Positions 1 through 9,218 are shown, counted from the stretch's first letter. The stretch: DNA of 64,000 nucleotides from CAVYTF01 sp963771435 (GCA_963771435.1 CAVYTF010000001.1:1-64000); one strand, 5' to 3'. Notes: generated by a model from the letters alone, not told the origin. A program made the numbers and translations.

Positions 1-254
1 TGATCTCTCCCTTCACCCATTCTTCTCGGCTCAGGGTGCTTATAAAAAGCTTCTCTGTGTTTATGATGAACCCCATGAATTCTCGTAGGGACAAGCGTAT
101 CAACCGTTTTGCCTGCTAACTCTTCTTTAGAATATCCAAATTGCTGTTCAGCGTATTTGTTAATGTTAATGATATTCCCTCCCTTATCGGTGATCACCAT
201 TCCAATGGTTGCATGATTAAAAAGTGCCTCAAATTGTTCAATATTGGTTATCAT
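1..254 (-). CDS. PAS-domain sensor protein, N-terminal part, cut by window start
   Basis: The minus strand reads from ATG at 254 into the window edge, giving 84 residues. They match a PAS sensory box: an opening MITNIEQFEALFNHATIGMV, then ITDKGGNIININ, FGYSKEELAGKT and a PRRMGEGRD turn that normally precedes the FxI/GRRKDGS part of the fold. PAS domains bind small ligands or relay signals, usually ahead of a histidine kinase, cyclase or phosphatase module. That effector lies outside the window, so the output is unknown. No signal peptide or membrane segment is seen, which suggests a cytosolic start. Confidence 0.75.
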   Translation of the reverse strand, partial: MITNIEQFEALFNHATIGMVITDKGGNIININKYAEQQFGYSKEELAGKTVDTLVPTRIHGVHHKHREAFYKHPEPRRMGEGRD

Positions 255-344
255 AAACTGCCGGAATGATTTTTAACTCAGGGTAAAACTATACAAGCAA
301 AAATAAGCGCATTATAAGATTTCATGAACTGACAATTCCCCAAC

Positions 345-385
345 AAAAAAGACCTGCCGTAGCCCTCAATGGCTTACGGCAGGTC
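345..385 (-). terminator. Rho-independent terminator of the Pro/Thr-rich secreted protein gene
   Basis: An 11-bp perfect stem (351-361 with 375-385), extendable past a one-base bulge, is followed on the minus strand by six T (345-350). It lies 30 nt beyond the stop of the minus-strand gene at 415-897. Confidence 0.8.
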
Positions 386-414
386 AAAACAAATTCTATT
401 TTAAATAATTACGT

Positions 415-897
415 CTAATGCGGTGGGGGTGGGGGTGTTGTCGTTGGAACTCCTCCTGGAGTTGACGATGGCACACTCCCGGGCGTTGTGGCAGGAACGG
501 TTCCCGGCGTGGTTGATGGCACAGTTCCCGGAGTTGACGGCACAGTTCCCGGAATTGAGGGAACGGTTCCTGGAGTTGATGGCACACCAGGCGCTGTTGG
601 AGAGATTCCCGGAGGAGTTAAAGGCGTACTTCCCGGCACAGTCGGGTTATTATTAGGAATATTTAATTGAGATGGATAAGTATTCGGATTGGCCGGGTTA
701 GTTAATGGAGGTTTCGTCGGATTATTTGGAGTGTTCAATTGCGCCGGGCTGCTGTTCAAATTGTTAGGGTTATTTAAACTGTTCGGCGTTGTATTCTTAA
801 TTGAATTTAAACTATCCTGGGCCATTCCCCTGTTAACTCCCGCTATGCTAATTACAAAAAGCATAAGCGCCATTATTTTCATTTTTATGTTTTTCAT
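415..897 (-). CDS. Secreted Pro/Thr/Asn-rich repeat protein
   Basis: A 160-residue protein with a clear signal peptide (hydrophobic MALMLFVISIAGV, cleavage probably after GMAQ near residue 27). The mature part is low complexity: Asn/Leu/Pro-rich repeats at about 30-75 (NTPNNPTKPPL type), then GTVPSTPGTVPS-like units, ending in a run of prolines and a histidine. No catalytic domain is visible. It may be an envelope or surface linker-type polypeptide, but no function can be assigned. Its composition is coded by short tandem DNA repeats, so length variation between strains is likely. A strong terminator follows it. The start was chosen because it places the signal peptide at the N-terminus. Confidence 0.65.
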   Translation of the reverse strand: MKNIKMKIMALMLFVISIAGVNRGMAQDSLNSIKNTTPNSLNNPNNLNSSPAQLNTPNNPTKPPLTNPANPNTYPSQLNIPNNNPTVPGSTPLTPPGISPTAPGVPSTPGTVPSIPGTVPSTPGTVPSTTPGTVPATTPGSVPSSTPGGVPTTTPPPPPH

Positions 898-986
898 TTT
901 TATAGGTTTTAATAAAGATTCTTAAAAAATCATGCCAAACAGGAACAGTAGTTTTGCCAATAAAAAAATAAGATTAAGTAATTCAT

Positions 987-1259
987 TCAATATTTCTTTC
1001 TCGCAGTATCCTTAACATGCTTTTTTGTTCCTCCGCTTGTCGGCCCGATACCGGTATTTTGCCCGTTTGCAGAAACATTTGTTGAAGTATCCCCAAAAGG
1101 AGTATTTCCCGCTCCAGGGCTCATAGTGTCGTAATGCTTCATCGTCAAAGTATCTAACGCGTTCGAAGTAGTATAGATAGGATCCCTGATCTTTCTGGTA
1201 TCATTAGAGTTGCTGCAGGCCGCCAGCAAAAACACGAGCATAAACGCTAAATATTTCAT
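987..1259 (-). CDS. Small lipoprotein of unknown function
   Basis: A 90-residue protein with a lipoprotein signal: MKYLAFMLVFLLAACS, the lipobox LAAC placing the acylated Cys at residue 15. The mature chain is polar and Ser/Thr/Asn/Gly-rich (SNSNDTRK, NTPFGDTSTN) with a basic tail ending KKHVKDTARKKY. No domain is recognised. It lies on the same strand as the Pro/Thr-rich secreted protein, 89 nt upstream of it, so the two may be co-transcribed. Likely attached to the inner or outer membrane. Confidence 0.6.
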   Translation of the reverse strand: MKYLAFMLVFLLAACSNSNDTRKIRDPIYTTSNALDTLTMKHYDTMSPGAGNTPFGDTSTNVSANGQNTGIGPTSGGTKKHVKDTARKKY

Positions 1260-1400
1260 AAGGAACTGTTTATATCTAAAGCAATAAAATACTATGCCAG
1301 ATCAACATTTCCCGTCCTGTTATAAACCCGTTAATGATCACCCCCAAAATGTAAACCTTTGGGCTCGTTTTCCGTCTAATAGGTATAAAAAAGAAAAGTC

Positions 1401-1904
1401 ATGAAAAAGTTATTAGTATTGATCCTGTGCATAGGGCTTATCTCATCAGTATCTGCCCAGAAATTTGGCTTTAGGGGCGGCTATCGTTTTGCTTATGTTC
1501 CCCGAGTGAGTGTTGGCGTCGGGTACGGTTATAATCCCTATTGGGGATTCGGCTATCCATATTTCGGCTATCCTTACTATGGCTATCCTTATGGCTACAA
1601 CGGCCGCGAACCTTACAGGCTGGCACAGGTGGAAGACAATATCCGCTACGATTATCAGCAAAAAATAGACGCTGTCCGCGATGATAGCACCATTCACGGC
1701 AAAGCCCGCAGGGAAAAGATACGTGCTCTCAAACACGAACGCGATCAGGCCATCAACGACGCCGAATACAATTTTTACAACAGGCGCAACAACAGGAACT
1801 ATAATAATGGCAACAGCAATAACAATAATGGAAACAACAGTAGCAATAATGGGAACAACGGTAGCAATAATGGCAGCACCAACAGCAGCTACAATAGCCT
1901 ATAA
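1401..1904 (+). CDS. Secreted Gly/Tyr- and Asn-rich protein
   Basis: A 167-residue protein. Residues 1-19 are a signal peptide (MKKLLVLILCIGLISSVSAQ). Next comes a Gly/Tyr/Pro tract of GYPY-type repeats (about 42-67), then a charged, probably helical segment (about 75-125; YDYQQKIDAVRDD, KARREKIRALKHERDQAI), and a C-terminal Asn/Gly/Ser run (about 130-167). The helical part with its preceding GYP tract resembles small periplasmic or outer-membrane-associated proteins common in Bacteroidota, but no enzymatic motif is present. Function unknown. A weak hairpin lies downstream. Confidence 0.65.
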   Translation: MKKLLVLILCIGLISSVSAQKFGFRGGYRFAYVPRVSVGVGYGYNPYWGFGYPYFGYPYYGYPYGYNGREPYRLAQVEDNIRYDYQQKIDAVRDDSTIHGKARREKIRALKHERDQAINDAEYNFYNRRNNRNYNNGNSNNNNGNNSSNNGNNGSNNGSTNSSYNSL

Positions 1905-1937
1905 TTAACCTCATTTCATAGGCGCACGAAGTATTCA

Positions 1938-1968
1938 AACAAAGGCTGGAAATTTTCCTGCCTTTGTT
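1938..1968 (+). terminator. Possible terminator after the Gly/Tyr-rich protein gene
   Basis: A 9-bp perfect stem (1938-1946 with 1960-1968), loop of 13 nt, followed by only a short AT-rich tract. It may be a weak terminator or mRNA-stabilising hairpin. Confidence 0.4.
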
Positions 1969-2108
1969 ATTTAAGTCCATTCCTTACCCTTAATGATCGC
2001 TTTTTATAAGCCTCATGAACGATCCACATTGATTGAGTTGTTTGAAATAGCTTGAAAATATGTTGCAATACAGCTTGCTGTAAATTACATAGCAGTTATC
2101 TTTAGTTT

Positions 2109-3053
2109 ATGAACAAGGCATGTTTTATGTTTCTCCTATTTCTTTCGGCCACCTGTTTTGCCCAAAAAAGGAGCGAGATTGGAGTATATGAATTAATAAA
2201 AAGGTTCTCTCCTTATCCACATAAAGATATAAAAAGATATGAGCTGAGAAACCTCTTTATAAAGAAGGATAATTCATGGGTTATAAATGACAATTATTCT
2301 AAAAAAGACAGCTTTTATTTGGTAGAGGACGGAAAGAAAGGAGAAAAAATATATGGTGCTTATAAAACAGATACAATAAACTTTTTTCCTGAAAAGAATA
2401 TTTATTATGCGCCTGAACCGAAAAGAGTTTTAGGGGCACAATGGGGCAAAGTGTTTTATTCTGGAGATGAATATGAAACTCATATTTTTCGGGCTGCTTT
2501 TCTTACTAAAAATAAAGACTATAAAAGAAATATTGCCTTAAAAAAATATGCCCCAAAGGAAAGTGACATACAGGTAATAAAGGATAGCGTTTTCTCTTAT
2601 ATAAGAAAACTGCTCATAAATAACTGCCAGCATTATTTAGAAGACACTTCTTCATTTTTCACAAAGCAGTTTTATGGTAGTTTAAGCCCTCCGCTTATTG
2701 ACACCGGCAAGATCAAAATGGACAGCCTCAGTAGTTTCATTGACAACAAAGGAAATAAATTGATATCCTTCACAATTCCTTATATCTACCTCCGCTATGG
2801 TATTTATCCTTTTAATGAGTATTGTTTTCGGGAAGGCAGTAGTTATGATGGCTTAAAGATCACTTGTTATATAACCAAAGAAAATAAATTGATTTTCCTG
2901 CGGGATGAATTACATTACCTGGAGCATGGAGATTTTGATAACGATGGCAAGGATGAGTTCTTATTTTGGTATAGCATTTTTAATCATGAAGGCTACATTC
3001 TGTATTACAATGATTTTAAAAATACCACTGAATTTATGTGGTCATATCATTAA
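2109..3053 (+). CDS. Secreted hypothetical protein with C-terminal FG-GAP-like DNDG motif
   Basis: A 314-residue protein with a signal peptide (MNKACFMFLLFLSATCFAQ). The body is Lys/Tyr/Phe-rich with no recognised catalytic motif. Near residues 276-290 it carries GDFDNDGKDEFLFW, a DxDxDGxxD calcium-binding loop as in FG-GAP/VCBS or EF-hand-like repeats, here a single copy. The protein is probably exported to the periplasm or surface; function unknown. A TATCTTTA sequence (2097-2104) ends only 4 nt before the ATG and resembles a -7 box, so the mRNA could be nearly leaderless. Confidence 0.6.
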   Translation: MNKACFMFLLFLSATCFAQKRSEIGVYELIKRFSPYPHKDIKRYELRNLFIKKDNSWVINDNYSKKDSFYLVEDGKKGEKIYGAYKTDTINFFPEKNIYYAPEPKRVLGAQWGKVFYSGDEYETHIFRAAFLTKNKDYKRNIALKKYAPKESDIQVIKDSVFSYIRKLLINNCQHYLEDTSSFFTKQFYGSLSPPLIDTGKIKMDSLSSFIDNKGNKLISFTIPYIYLRYGIYPFNEYCFREGSSYDGLKITCYITKENKLIFLRDELHYLEHGDFDNDGKDEFLFWYSIFNHEGYILYYNDFKNTTEFMWSYH

Positions 3054-3465
3054 AACTTCATTCCATTATCATTTAGCTTCATTATATTCCAACTATGCAT
3101 AATATCCCTCATATAGAACATCCAGGCCCTATAAATTCTACCTTAACCCATCCTTACTTCCACCCACCTTTATGAATACTCCATTCCAAACTTAAGCCAA
3201 CACCATAGTGATCTCGTCTATCTTCCATCAGTCCTTCGTTGATCTTTCGTCTTTTGTATATGAATTAGTAGGAAATAATAGCCTCAGGAGAAATAAAAAA
3301 CAGCAAGTTTGGTAGGAACAGCAATATATGCATTTTATTCTTTTCATGGTACATATAACTTCTTTTAGCAAAAAAACTATTAGCCACATATACACTAAGC
3401 TTTCTTTCCTTCTCCACAGGCAGAGGAGTTGGATGAGGTATTATAAACAAAAAATCCTCCTCACA
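3054..3465. other. Intergenic stretch, nothing clear
   Basis: About 410 nt of AT-rich DNA between the FG-GAP-like protein gene and the pdhC promoter. Only short overlapping frames without family resemblance are present, and no convincing hairpin was found. Confidence 0.5.
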
Positions 3466-3496
3466 TTTGCCGTTGATCGTTTTTGCTGTAATTTCA
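3466..3496 (+). promoter_or_regulatory. Predicted Bacteroidota-type promoter of pdhC
   Basis: TTTG at 3466-3469, a 19-nt spacer, then TAATTTCA at 3489-3496 (6 of the 6 fixed positions except the final G). This matches the phylum's -33/-7 pattern and lies 32 nt upstream of the pdhC ATG. Confidence 0.5.
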
Positions 3497-3528
3497 CGGC
3501 TCAATTTTAAAAGAATAAATTTAATATA

Positions 3529-5217
3529 ATGGCTGAAGAGATTTTGATGCCCCGCCTGAGCGATACAATGACAGAAGGCGTAATAGCAGCATGGCATAAA
3601 AAAGTAGGGGATACTGTAAACAAAGGCGATTTATTGGCTGATATAGAAACTGACAAAGCCACCATGGAGCTCGAAAGCTACCGCGCAGGCACCCTGCTAC
3701 AACTTGGCGCAAAACAGGGCGAAAAATTGAAGGTAAACGACCTCCTCGCCATCATCGGCAACGCCGGCGAAGACGTAACCGCATTAGCGGCAAAATATTC
3801 AAAAACAAGCCAGCCTACAGCAGAAAATAATCAACCTGCTCCCGCTGAAGCGGCAAAAAAAGAAGCGCCCAAAGCCGAACAACCCAAGGCCGAAGAATCT
3901 CAAACTGAAAATAGCAAACCACAAACTACTGCTGACGTTTCCAAAATGGAAGAAGTGGTCCTCATGCCCCGCCTAAGCGACACCATGACCGAAGGCGTAG
4001 TAGCTGCTTGGCACAAAAATGTAGGCGATACTGTAAAAAAGGGCGAAGTGCTCGCTGAAATTGAAACCGATAAAGCTACCATGGACCTGGAAAGTTATAA
4101 AGATGGAAAGCTGCTTTACCAAGGCGCAAAACAAGGAGAAAAAATTGCAGTAAATGAACTACTGGCCATAATAGGCAAAGATGGCTTTGATATAAATACA
4201 GTCATAAATGCTTTAAAAACCGGTGAACCTGCCATCAGCAATGAGCAGCCAGCCAGCAATCCGCAATCGGAAGCTACCAATCAGCCACAACCCGAAATAG
4301 TAAATGAAGGAAGAATTTTTGCTTCGCCTTTGGCTAAAAAAATAGCCGAAGAAAAAGGCATTGATTTAAAATATGTAAAAGGAAGCGGAGACAATGGCAG
4401 GATCATTAAAAATGATATTGACATCTTTAAGCCTGCGGCAGCCAACGCTCAACAGCCAACAGCTAGTAACGAACAGCCAGCAGCCAGCAATCAGCAATCA
4501 GCAGATCAGAAATCAGAGATCATTAGCCAACCCACGGCTTCCTTTGAAGATGTTCCTGTTTCTCAAATGCGCAAAACCATTGCACGCCGCCTAAGCGAAA
4601 GCCTCTTCACAGCGCCGCATTTTTATCTCACCATGAGCATTGACATGGATACCTGTGTTGCGGCACGTGTCAAACTAAATGAAGTAAGCAAAATAAAGAT
4701 CAGCTTTAATGATCTTGTGTTGAAGGCGGTAGCAGTAGCATTAAAACAACATCCTAAAGTAAATAGCAGTTGGCTGGGAGAGAAGATACGTTTCAATCAT
4801 AACATCAATATTGGCGTTGCCGTAGCAGTAGAAGAAGGATTGCTGGTACCTGTGGTGCGTTCCGCAGATGCAAAATCATTGAGCCAGATTGCAGCAGAAG
4901 TAAAAGAATACGCACAAAAAGCAAAAGATAAAAAACTCCAGCCCAGCGATTGGGAAGGCAGCACTTTTACCATTTCCAACCTCGGCATGTTTGGTATAGA
5001 TGAATTTACAGCTATCATCAATCCTCCTGATGCCTGCATTCTTGCCATCGGTGGCATTGCACAAATACCTGTTGTAAAAAATAACCAGGTAGTTCCCGGC
5101 AATGTAATGAAAGTAACCCTCAGTTGCGATCATCGTGTTGTGGATGGCGCAACCGGCGCAGCATTCCTGCAAACCGTTAAAAGCCTTTTGGAAGAGCCTT
5201 TGCGAATGATAGTGTAA
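3529..5217 (+). CDS. pdhC: Pyruvate dehydrogenase complex E2, dihydrolipoamide acetyltransferase
   Basis: A 562-residue E2 component. It transfers the acetyl group from lipoyl-lysine to CoA and forms the core of the pyruvate dehydrogenase complex in the cytosol. Two lipoyl domains are seen (about 1-80 and 141-220), each with the ETDKATM lipoylation motif (Lys43 and Lys182), joined by Ala/Pro/Glu-rich linkers. The peripheral subunit-binding domain follows (about 262-298, ASPLAKKIAEEKGIDL). The catalytic acyltransferase domain covers about 335-562 and has the active-site DHRVVDG (His535, Asp539). Bacteroidota often carry E2 with duplicated lipoyl domains. E1 and E3 genes are not adjacent. A branched-chain or 2-oxoglutarate E2 is less likely given the PDH-like lipoyl and inner-linker style. 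Confidence 0.93.
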   Translation: MAEEILMPRLSDTMTEGVIAAWHKKVGDTVNKGDLLADIETDKATMELESYRAGTLLQLGAKQGEKLKVNDLLAIIGNAGEDVTALAAKYSKTSQPTAENNQPAPAEAAKKEAPKAEQPKAEESQTENSKPQTTADVSKMEEVVLMPRLSDTMTEGVVAAWHKNVGDTVKKGEVLAEIETDKATMDLESYKDGKLLYQGAKQGEKIAVNELLAIIGKDGFDINTVINALKTGEPAISNEQPASNPQSEATNQPQPEIVNEGRIFASPLAKKIAEEKGIDLKYVKGSGDNGRIIKNDIDIFKPAAANAQQPTASNEQPAASNQQSADQKSEIISQPTASFEDVPVSQMRKTIARRLSESLFTAPHFYLTMSIDMDTCVAARVKLNEVSKIKISFNDLVLKAVAVALKQHPKVNSSWLGEKIRFNHNINIGVAVAVEEGLLVPVVRSADAKSLSQIAAEVKEYAQKAKDKKLQPSDWEGSTFTISNLGMFGIDEFTAIINPPDACILAIGGIAQIPVVKNNQVVPGNVMKVTLSCDHRVVDGATGAAFLQTVKSLLEEPLRMIV

Positions 5218-5252
5218 TATACTTCGGTATTATTATTGCCGATGAAGAGTAA

Positions 5253-5622
5253 ATGAATAAATCAAAGAAAACAGTTGTTCTCGGCGCATCTGAAAACCCC
5301 GCGCGGTATAGTTATTTAGCTGTTCACCGTTTGAAGAAACAATGGCAACGAAGTAATTGCTATTGGAAAAAAGAAGGGCAAAATAGATGAGGTTGATATT
5401 ATAACCGGCCATCCGGAAATTAAAGATATAGATACCATTACCCTGTACCTGAATGAACAAAACCAGAAGGCATATTACGATTATATCTTTTCATTAAACC
5501 CCAAACGCATCATCTTCAACCCCGGTGCGGAAAACGAAGAACTGGAGCAGCTTGCAAGAGGCAAAGGCATTAAAACAATGGAGGCCTGCACGCTTGTATT
5601 ACTTTCTACAGGGCAGTTTTAG
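5253..5622 (+). pseudogene. CoA-binding (YccU-like) protein gene with a 1-nt frameshift
   Basis: Two frames joined at about 5340 encode one small CoA-binding-domain protein of about 122 residues. It starts MNKSKKTVVLGASENPARYS (Rossmann glycine-type loop GASENP) and continues in the +1 frame with HGNEVIAIGKKKGKIDEVDI, TLYLNEQNQ, RIIFNPGAENEEL and EACTLVLLSTGQF, the usual family ending. An extra A in the sequence at 5341-5346 causes the shift; removing it restores the entire frame. The full span is 370 nt, one more than a multiple of three. The gene may be inactivated, or this may be a sequencing indel. It lies between pdhC and mfd on the same strand. Confidence 0.8.
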
Positions 5623-5651
5623 TCAATCCTTAGCAATTACAATGCAGCAGC

Positions 5652-5659
5652 TATCTTTG
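5652..5659 (+). promoter_or_regulatory. Predicted -7 element of mfd
   Basis: A perfect TAnnTTTG (TATCTTTG) ends 10 nt before the mfd ATG. The -33 match is weak (TTAG at 5630-5633, 18-nt spacer). If used, the mfd leader is only a few nucleotides. Confidence 0.4.
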
Positions 5660-5669
5660 CTGCGCGATT

Positions 5670-8600
5670 ATGAATTTGAATGTGTTGCTGGAGCAGTATC
5701 AAAACAACCCCCGCCTTTTTCAACTGGCTGACAAACTTTCTTTTGCCACACCTCAAAAAATATTCCTCAAGAACTTACAGGGCAGCAGTTCAGAATTTGT
5801 GGTGGCAAGTGTTTTCACCCATCCGCAAACACAGGGCCTTAACCATTTGGTGGTTTTGAATGATGCAGAAGAGGCTGCTTATTTTCATAACACCATTGAA
5901 AACTTAACTTCCGCATTAGACTTATTTTATTTTCCTTCTTCCTTTAAAAACAGGAAGAATTTCAGCCTGCTTAATTCGTCGCATGTGATGCTGCGCACAG
6001 AAATGCTGACCAAGCTTTCTGCCGGCGGCAATAAAAAAATAATCATTACTTATCCCGAAGCATTGTTTGAGAAAGTAGTGCTGCCAAAGACTTTGCGGGG
6101 CAATATTATTTCCATCAAAACGAATGACACCATCAGCCTGGACAGTTTAATGGAGTTATTTGTAATGTATGGTTTTGAGCGAACTGATTTTGTATATGAA
6201 CCCGGCCAGTTTGCTTTGCGTGGCGGCATCCTCGATATTTATTCTTTTGGAAATGAAAAGCCATACCGTGTGGAGTTGTTTGGCAATGAAGTGGACAGCA
6301 TCCGCATCTTTGACCCTGAAACACAGTTGAGCCAAAGAAAGCTGATGCAGGTTTCTATCATACCAAATGTGGAAACGCAATTCAGTACAGGAGAGAAAGT
6401 AACCCTGTTTGAATACCTTCCTGAAAATACCATTGTGTGGCTGAAAGATTGGGATGTGATAAAAGAAAAAATAGAAGTGCAGGAAGAGGATTTGGGAATG
6501 TTCCTGGAATTTAAAAGCAAAAATGAAAAAGTAAAAACTGAAGAGGCTGAAGAAGATGATATCGCCGTTTTAAAAGAAGTTTCGTTGAATGATTTTGTTC
6601 CGGCAGCGACCATTGAAAGGCAGGTGCAGCAGAGGCATATCGTTGAGTTTGGATTTAAGCAACATTTTGGAATGGAGAATGGAGAATTGAAAGTTGATAA
6701 TGATGTCTCTACTAATTCTCAATTCTCAATTATTCAATTCTCCACTAAGTCCCAGCCTTCTTTTAACCGCCAGTTCAAATTATTGATTGAAGATTTGAAA
6801 GCCCGTGAAACCGCTGGATACAGCATTTATATTTTCGCAGAACAGGCTAAACAATTAGAAAGATTAAACAGCATTTTCACAGACCTCAATACAGAAATAC
6901 AATTCGTTCCTGTTGCTACAAGCATTCATGAAGGGTTTATTGACGAAGACCTGAAAGTGCTCTGCTATACAGACCACCAGATATTTCAACGGTATCATAA
7001 ATATAAAGTAAAGCAAGCTTATAATAAGAATAAAGCGCTTACTCTAAAAACTTTGCGTGACCTGCAGCCCGGTGATTTTGTCACGCACATAGACCACGGC
7101 GTTGGCAAATACAGCGGCCTTCAAAAGCTTGATGTAAATGGCAGGCTGCAGGAAGCTGTAAGAATTATTTACCGCGACAGCGATATTTTATACGTGAATA
7201 TTAATTCGCTGCACAAGATTTCTAAATATACCGGCAAGGAAGGCACGGAACCGAAGATAAATAAACTCGGCAGCGATGTTTGGAACAGGCTGAAGGAAAA
7301 GACAAAGGTGAAGGTGAAGGAAATTGCTTTTGACCTGATAAAACTTTACGCCCAACGCAAGGCACAACAAGGCTTTGCGCACGCTCCTGACAATTATATG
7401 CAGACAGAACTGGAGGCGAGTTTCATTTATGAAGACACGCCTGACCAAAGCAAAGCCACTGCTGACGTTAAAAAAGATATGGAAAGCGCCAGCCCCATGG
7501 ACAGGCTTGTTTGCGGCGATGTAGGCTTTGGCAAAACAGAAATAGCCATACGCGCAGCATTTAAAACATGCCTTGATGGCAAGCAGGCTGCCGTGCTTGT
7601 GCCTACTACTATCCTTGCTTTTCAGCATTACCAAACGTTTAGTGAACGGTTGAAAGACTTTCCCGTTACGGTGGACTTTATCAATCGTTTCAAATCGGCC
7701 AAAGAGAAAAAAGAGACCCTTCAAAAATTAGCCGAAGGCAAAATAGACATCATCATCGGCACACATGGCCTGCTGGCAAAGGATACGAAGTTTAAAGACC
7801 TTGGCCTGATGGTAATTGATGAAGAACAGAAATTTGGCGTAGGCCATAAAGAAAAATTAAAGACGCTGAAAACAAATGTGGACTGCCTCACACTTACTGC
7901 AACGCCCATTCCACGCACGTTGCAGTTCAGCCTCATGGGTGCGCGCGACCTCAGTATCATCAATACACCGCCGCCAAACAGGCAGCCCATCCAAACTGAA
8001 GTGCGGGTGTTCCAGGACGATCTTATCCGCGACACTATTTACTTTGAAACCGAGCGTGGTGGCCAGGTTTTCTTCATCCATAACCGCGTGCATGGGCTTG
8101 CGGAAATGGCCGCGTTCATCCAAAGTGTTTGCCCCGACCTGAGCGTTTCTTTTGCGCACGGCCAAATGGAAGGCAACCAGCTTGAAGAAAGAATTTTAGA
8201 TTTTATTGACCATAAGTACGACGTGCTCGTCTGCACCAACATCGTGGAAAGCGGCGTTGACATCCCCAATGTGAACACCATCATCGTCAATAACGCCCAC
8301 CAGTTTGGCCTTAGCGACCTGCACCAGCTTCGCGGCCGCGTGGGCAGAAGTAATAAAAAAGCATTCTGCTATCTTCTTGCGCCACCCATGAGCAATTTGC
8401 CCGACGATTCCCGCAAAAGGCTGCAAACCCTCGAGCAATTCACTGACCTCGGCAGCGGTTTTCAAATTGCTATGCGGGACCTTGACATTCGCGGCGCAGG
8501 CAATATGCTCGGCGGCGAACAAAGCGGTTTTATGGCCGAAATAGGTTTTGAAATGTACCAGAAAATACTCGAAGAGGCCATTCGAGAGCTAAAACGCACC

Positions 8601-9122
8601 AGCTTTAAAGACCTTTTTAAAGAAGAAATTTCCAAACAGGACGATTTTGTAAGCGACTGCACCATCGATACCGACCTCGAAATACTCATCCCCGACGATT
8701 ACGTTGAAAGCATCACAGAGCGGCTCTCCCTTTACACGCGGCTGGACAGTTGCGAAAACGAAACCGAACTGCAAGCCTTCCACGCCGAACTGACCGACCG
8801 TTTCGGCGCCCTGCCACCACAAACCGACGACCTCTTCACCACCGTGCGCTGCCGTTGGCTCGCCGTCGCCCTCGGTTTCGAAAAAATGTCGCTCAAACTA
8901 GACACCATGCGCTGCTATTTCGTCAACAAAAACAACTCGCCTTATTTTGAAAGCGCCGTGTTCAAAAACATTTTGCAATTCCTGCAAACGGGCACCAATA
9001 AAGCCAAACTTAAACAGGCCGGCAACAACTTCCTCCTCGTCGTGGATGACATAAAAACCATGCTCCACATGCTCAAATTCCTTCAGCAAATGCACGCCGC
9101 TGCTGTTAGCTTTGAGCTATGA
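5670..9122 (+). CDS. mfd: Transcription-repair coupling factor
   Basis: A 1150-residue ATP-dependent translocase that removes RNA polymerase stalled at lesions and recruits UvrA to start transcription-coupled excision repair. Domain order is as expected: UvrB-homology region (about 20-280), a CarD-like RNA-polymerase-interacting domain (about 465-560, LQPGDFVTHIDHGVGKYSGL), RecG-like helicase core with Walker A GDVGFGKTE (about 615), Walker B DEEQKFG (about 715) and the TRG-type QLRGRVGRS motif, then the C-terminal TRCF domain (about 1010-1110). Length matches the family (1100-1150). Residues about 333-360 hold an unusual Asn/Ser/Gln-rich stretch coded by an inverted-repeat-like sequence; see the separate repeat entry. 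Confidence 0.95.
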   Translation: MNLNVLLEQYQNNPRLFQLADKLSFATPQKIFLKNLQGSSSEFVVASVFTHPQTQGLNHLVVLNDAEEAAYFHNTIENLTSALDLFYFPSSFKNRKNFSLLNSSHVMLRTEMLTKLSAGGNKKIIITYPEALFEKVVLPKTLRGNIISIKTNDTISLDSLMELFVMYGFERTDFVYEPGQFALRGGILDIYSFGNEKPYRVELFGNEVDSIRIFDPETQLSQRKLMQVSIIPNVETQFSTGEKVTLFEYLPENTIVWLKDWDVIKEKIEVQEEDLGMFLEFKSKNEKVKTEEAEEDDIAVLKEVSLNDFVPAATIERQVQQRHIVEFGFKQHFGMENGELKVDNDVSTNSQFSIIQFSTKSQPSFNRQFKLLIEDLKARETAGYSIYIFAEQAKQLERLNSIFTDLNTEIQFVPVATSIHEGFIDEDLKVLCYTDHQIFQRYHKYKVKQAYNKNKALTLKTLRDLQPGDFVTHIDHGVGKYSGLQKLDVNGRLQEAVRIIYRDSDILYVNINSLHKISKYTGKEGTEPKINKLGSDVWNRLKEKTKVKVKEIAFDLIKLYAQRKAQQGFAHAPDNYMQTELEASFIYEDTPDQSKATADVKKDMESASPMDRLVCGDVGFGKTEIAIRAAFKTCLDGKQAAVLVPTTILAFQHYQTFSERLKDFPVTVDFINRFKSAKEKKETLQKLAEGKIDIIIGTHGLLAKDTKFKDLGLMVIDEEQKFGVGHKEKLKTLKTNVDCLTLTATPIPRTLQFSLMGARDLSIINTPPPNRQPIQTEVRVFQDDLIRDTIYFETERGGQVFFIHNRVHGLAEMAAFIQSVCPDLSVSFAHGQMEGNQLEERILDFIDHKYDVLVCTNIVESGVDIPNVNTIIVNNAHQFGLSDLHQLRGRVGRSNKKAFCYLLAPPMSNLPDDSRKRLQTLEQFTDLGSGFQIAMRDLDIRGAGNMLGGEQSGFMAEIGFEMYQKILEEAIRELKRTSFKDLFKEEISKQDDFVSDCTIDTDLEILIPDDYVESITERLSLYTRLDSCENETELQAFHAELTDRFGALPPQTDDLFTTVRCRWLAVALGFEKMSLKLDTMRCYFVNKNNSPYFESAVFKNILQFLQTGTNKAKLKQAGNNFLLVVDDIKTMLHMLKFLQQMHAAAVSFEL
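6670..6751. repeat. Imperfect inverted repeat embedded in mfd coding sequence
   Basis: Direct copies of GGAGAATGGAGAATTG-like sequence at 6675-6689 face copies of CAATTCTCAATT and CAATTCTCC at 6719-6751. The in-frame insert codes a low-complexity linker between the UvrB-like and CarD-like parts of Mfd. The motif resembles dispersed AATTCTC-type repeats rather than ordinary coding sequence. Confidence 0.5.
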
Positions 9123-9198
9123 GCTATGAGCTTTTAGCTTTGAGCCGGCCGTTATCCGTTATTGATACAATTTTACCACGTCAAGTCTCATAGCTCAT
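9119..9198. repeat. Left copy of 57-nt direct repeat with terminal palindrome
   Basis: Positions 9119-9175 are identical to 9707-9763. The copy begins with 12 nt (9119-9130) whose exact reverse complement lies at 9187-9198, so the whole unit can fold into a hairpin. It abuts the mfd stop codon and precedes the toxin-antitoxin pair. Confidence 0.85.
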
Positions 9199-9218
9199 AT
9201 CTTTCCAAAAAATGTCTT

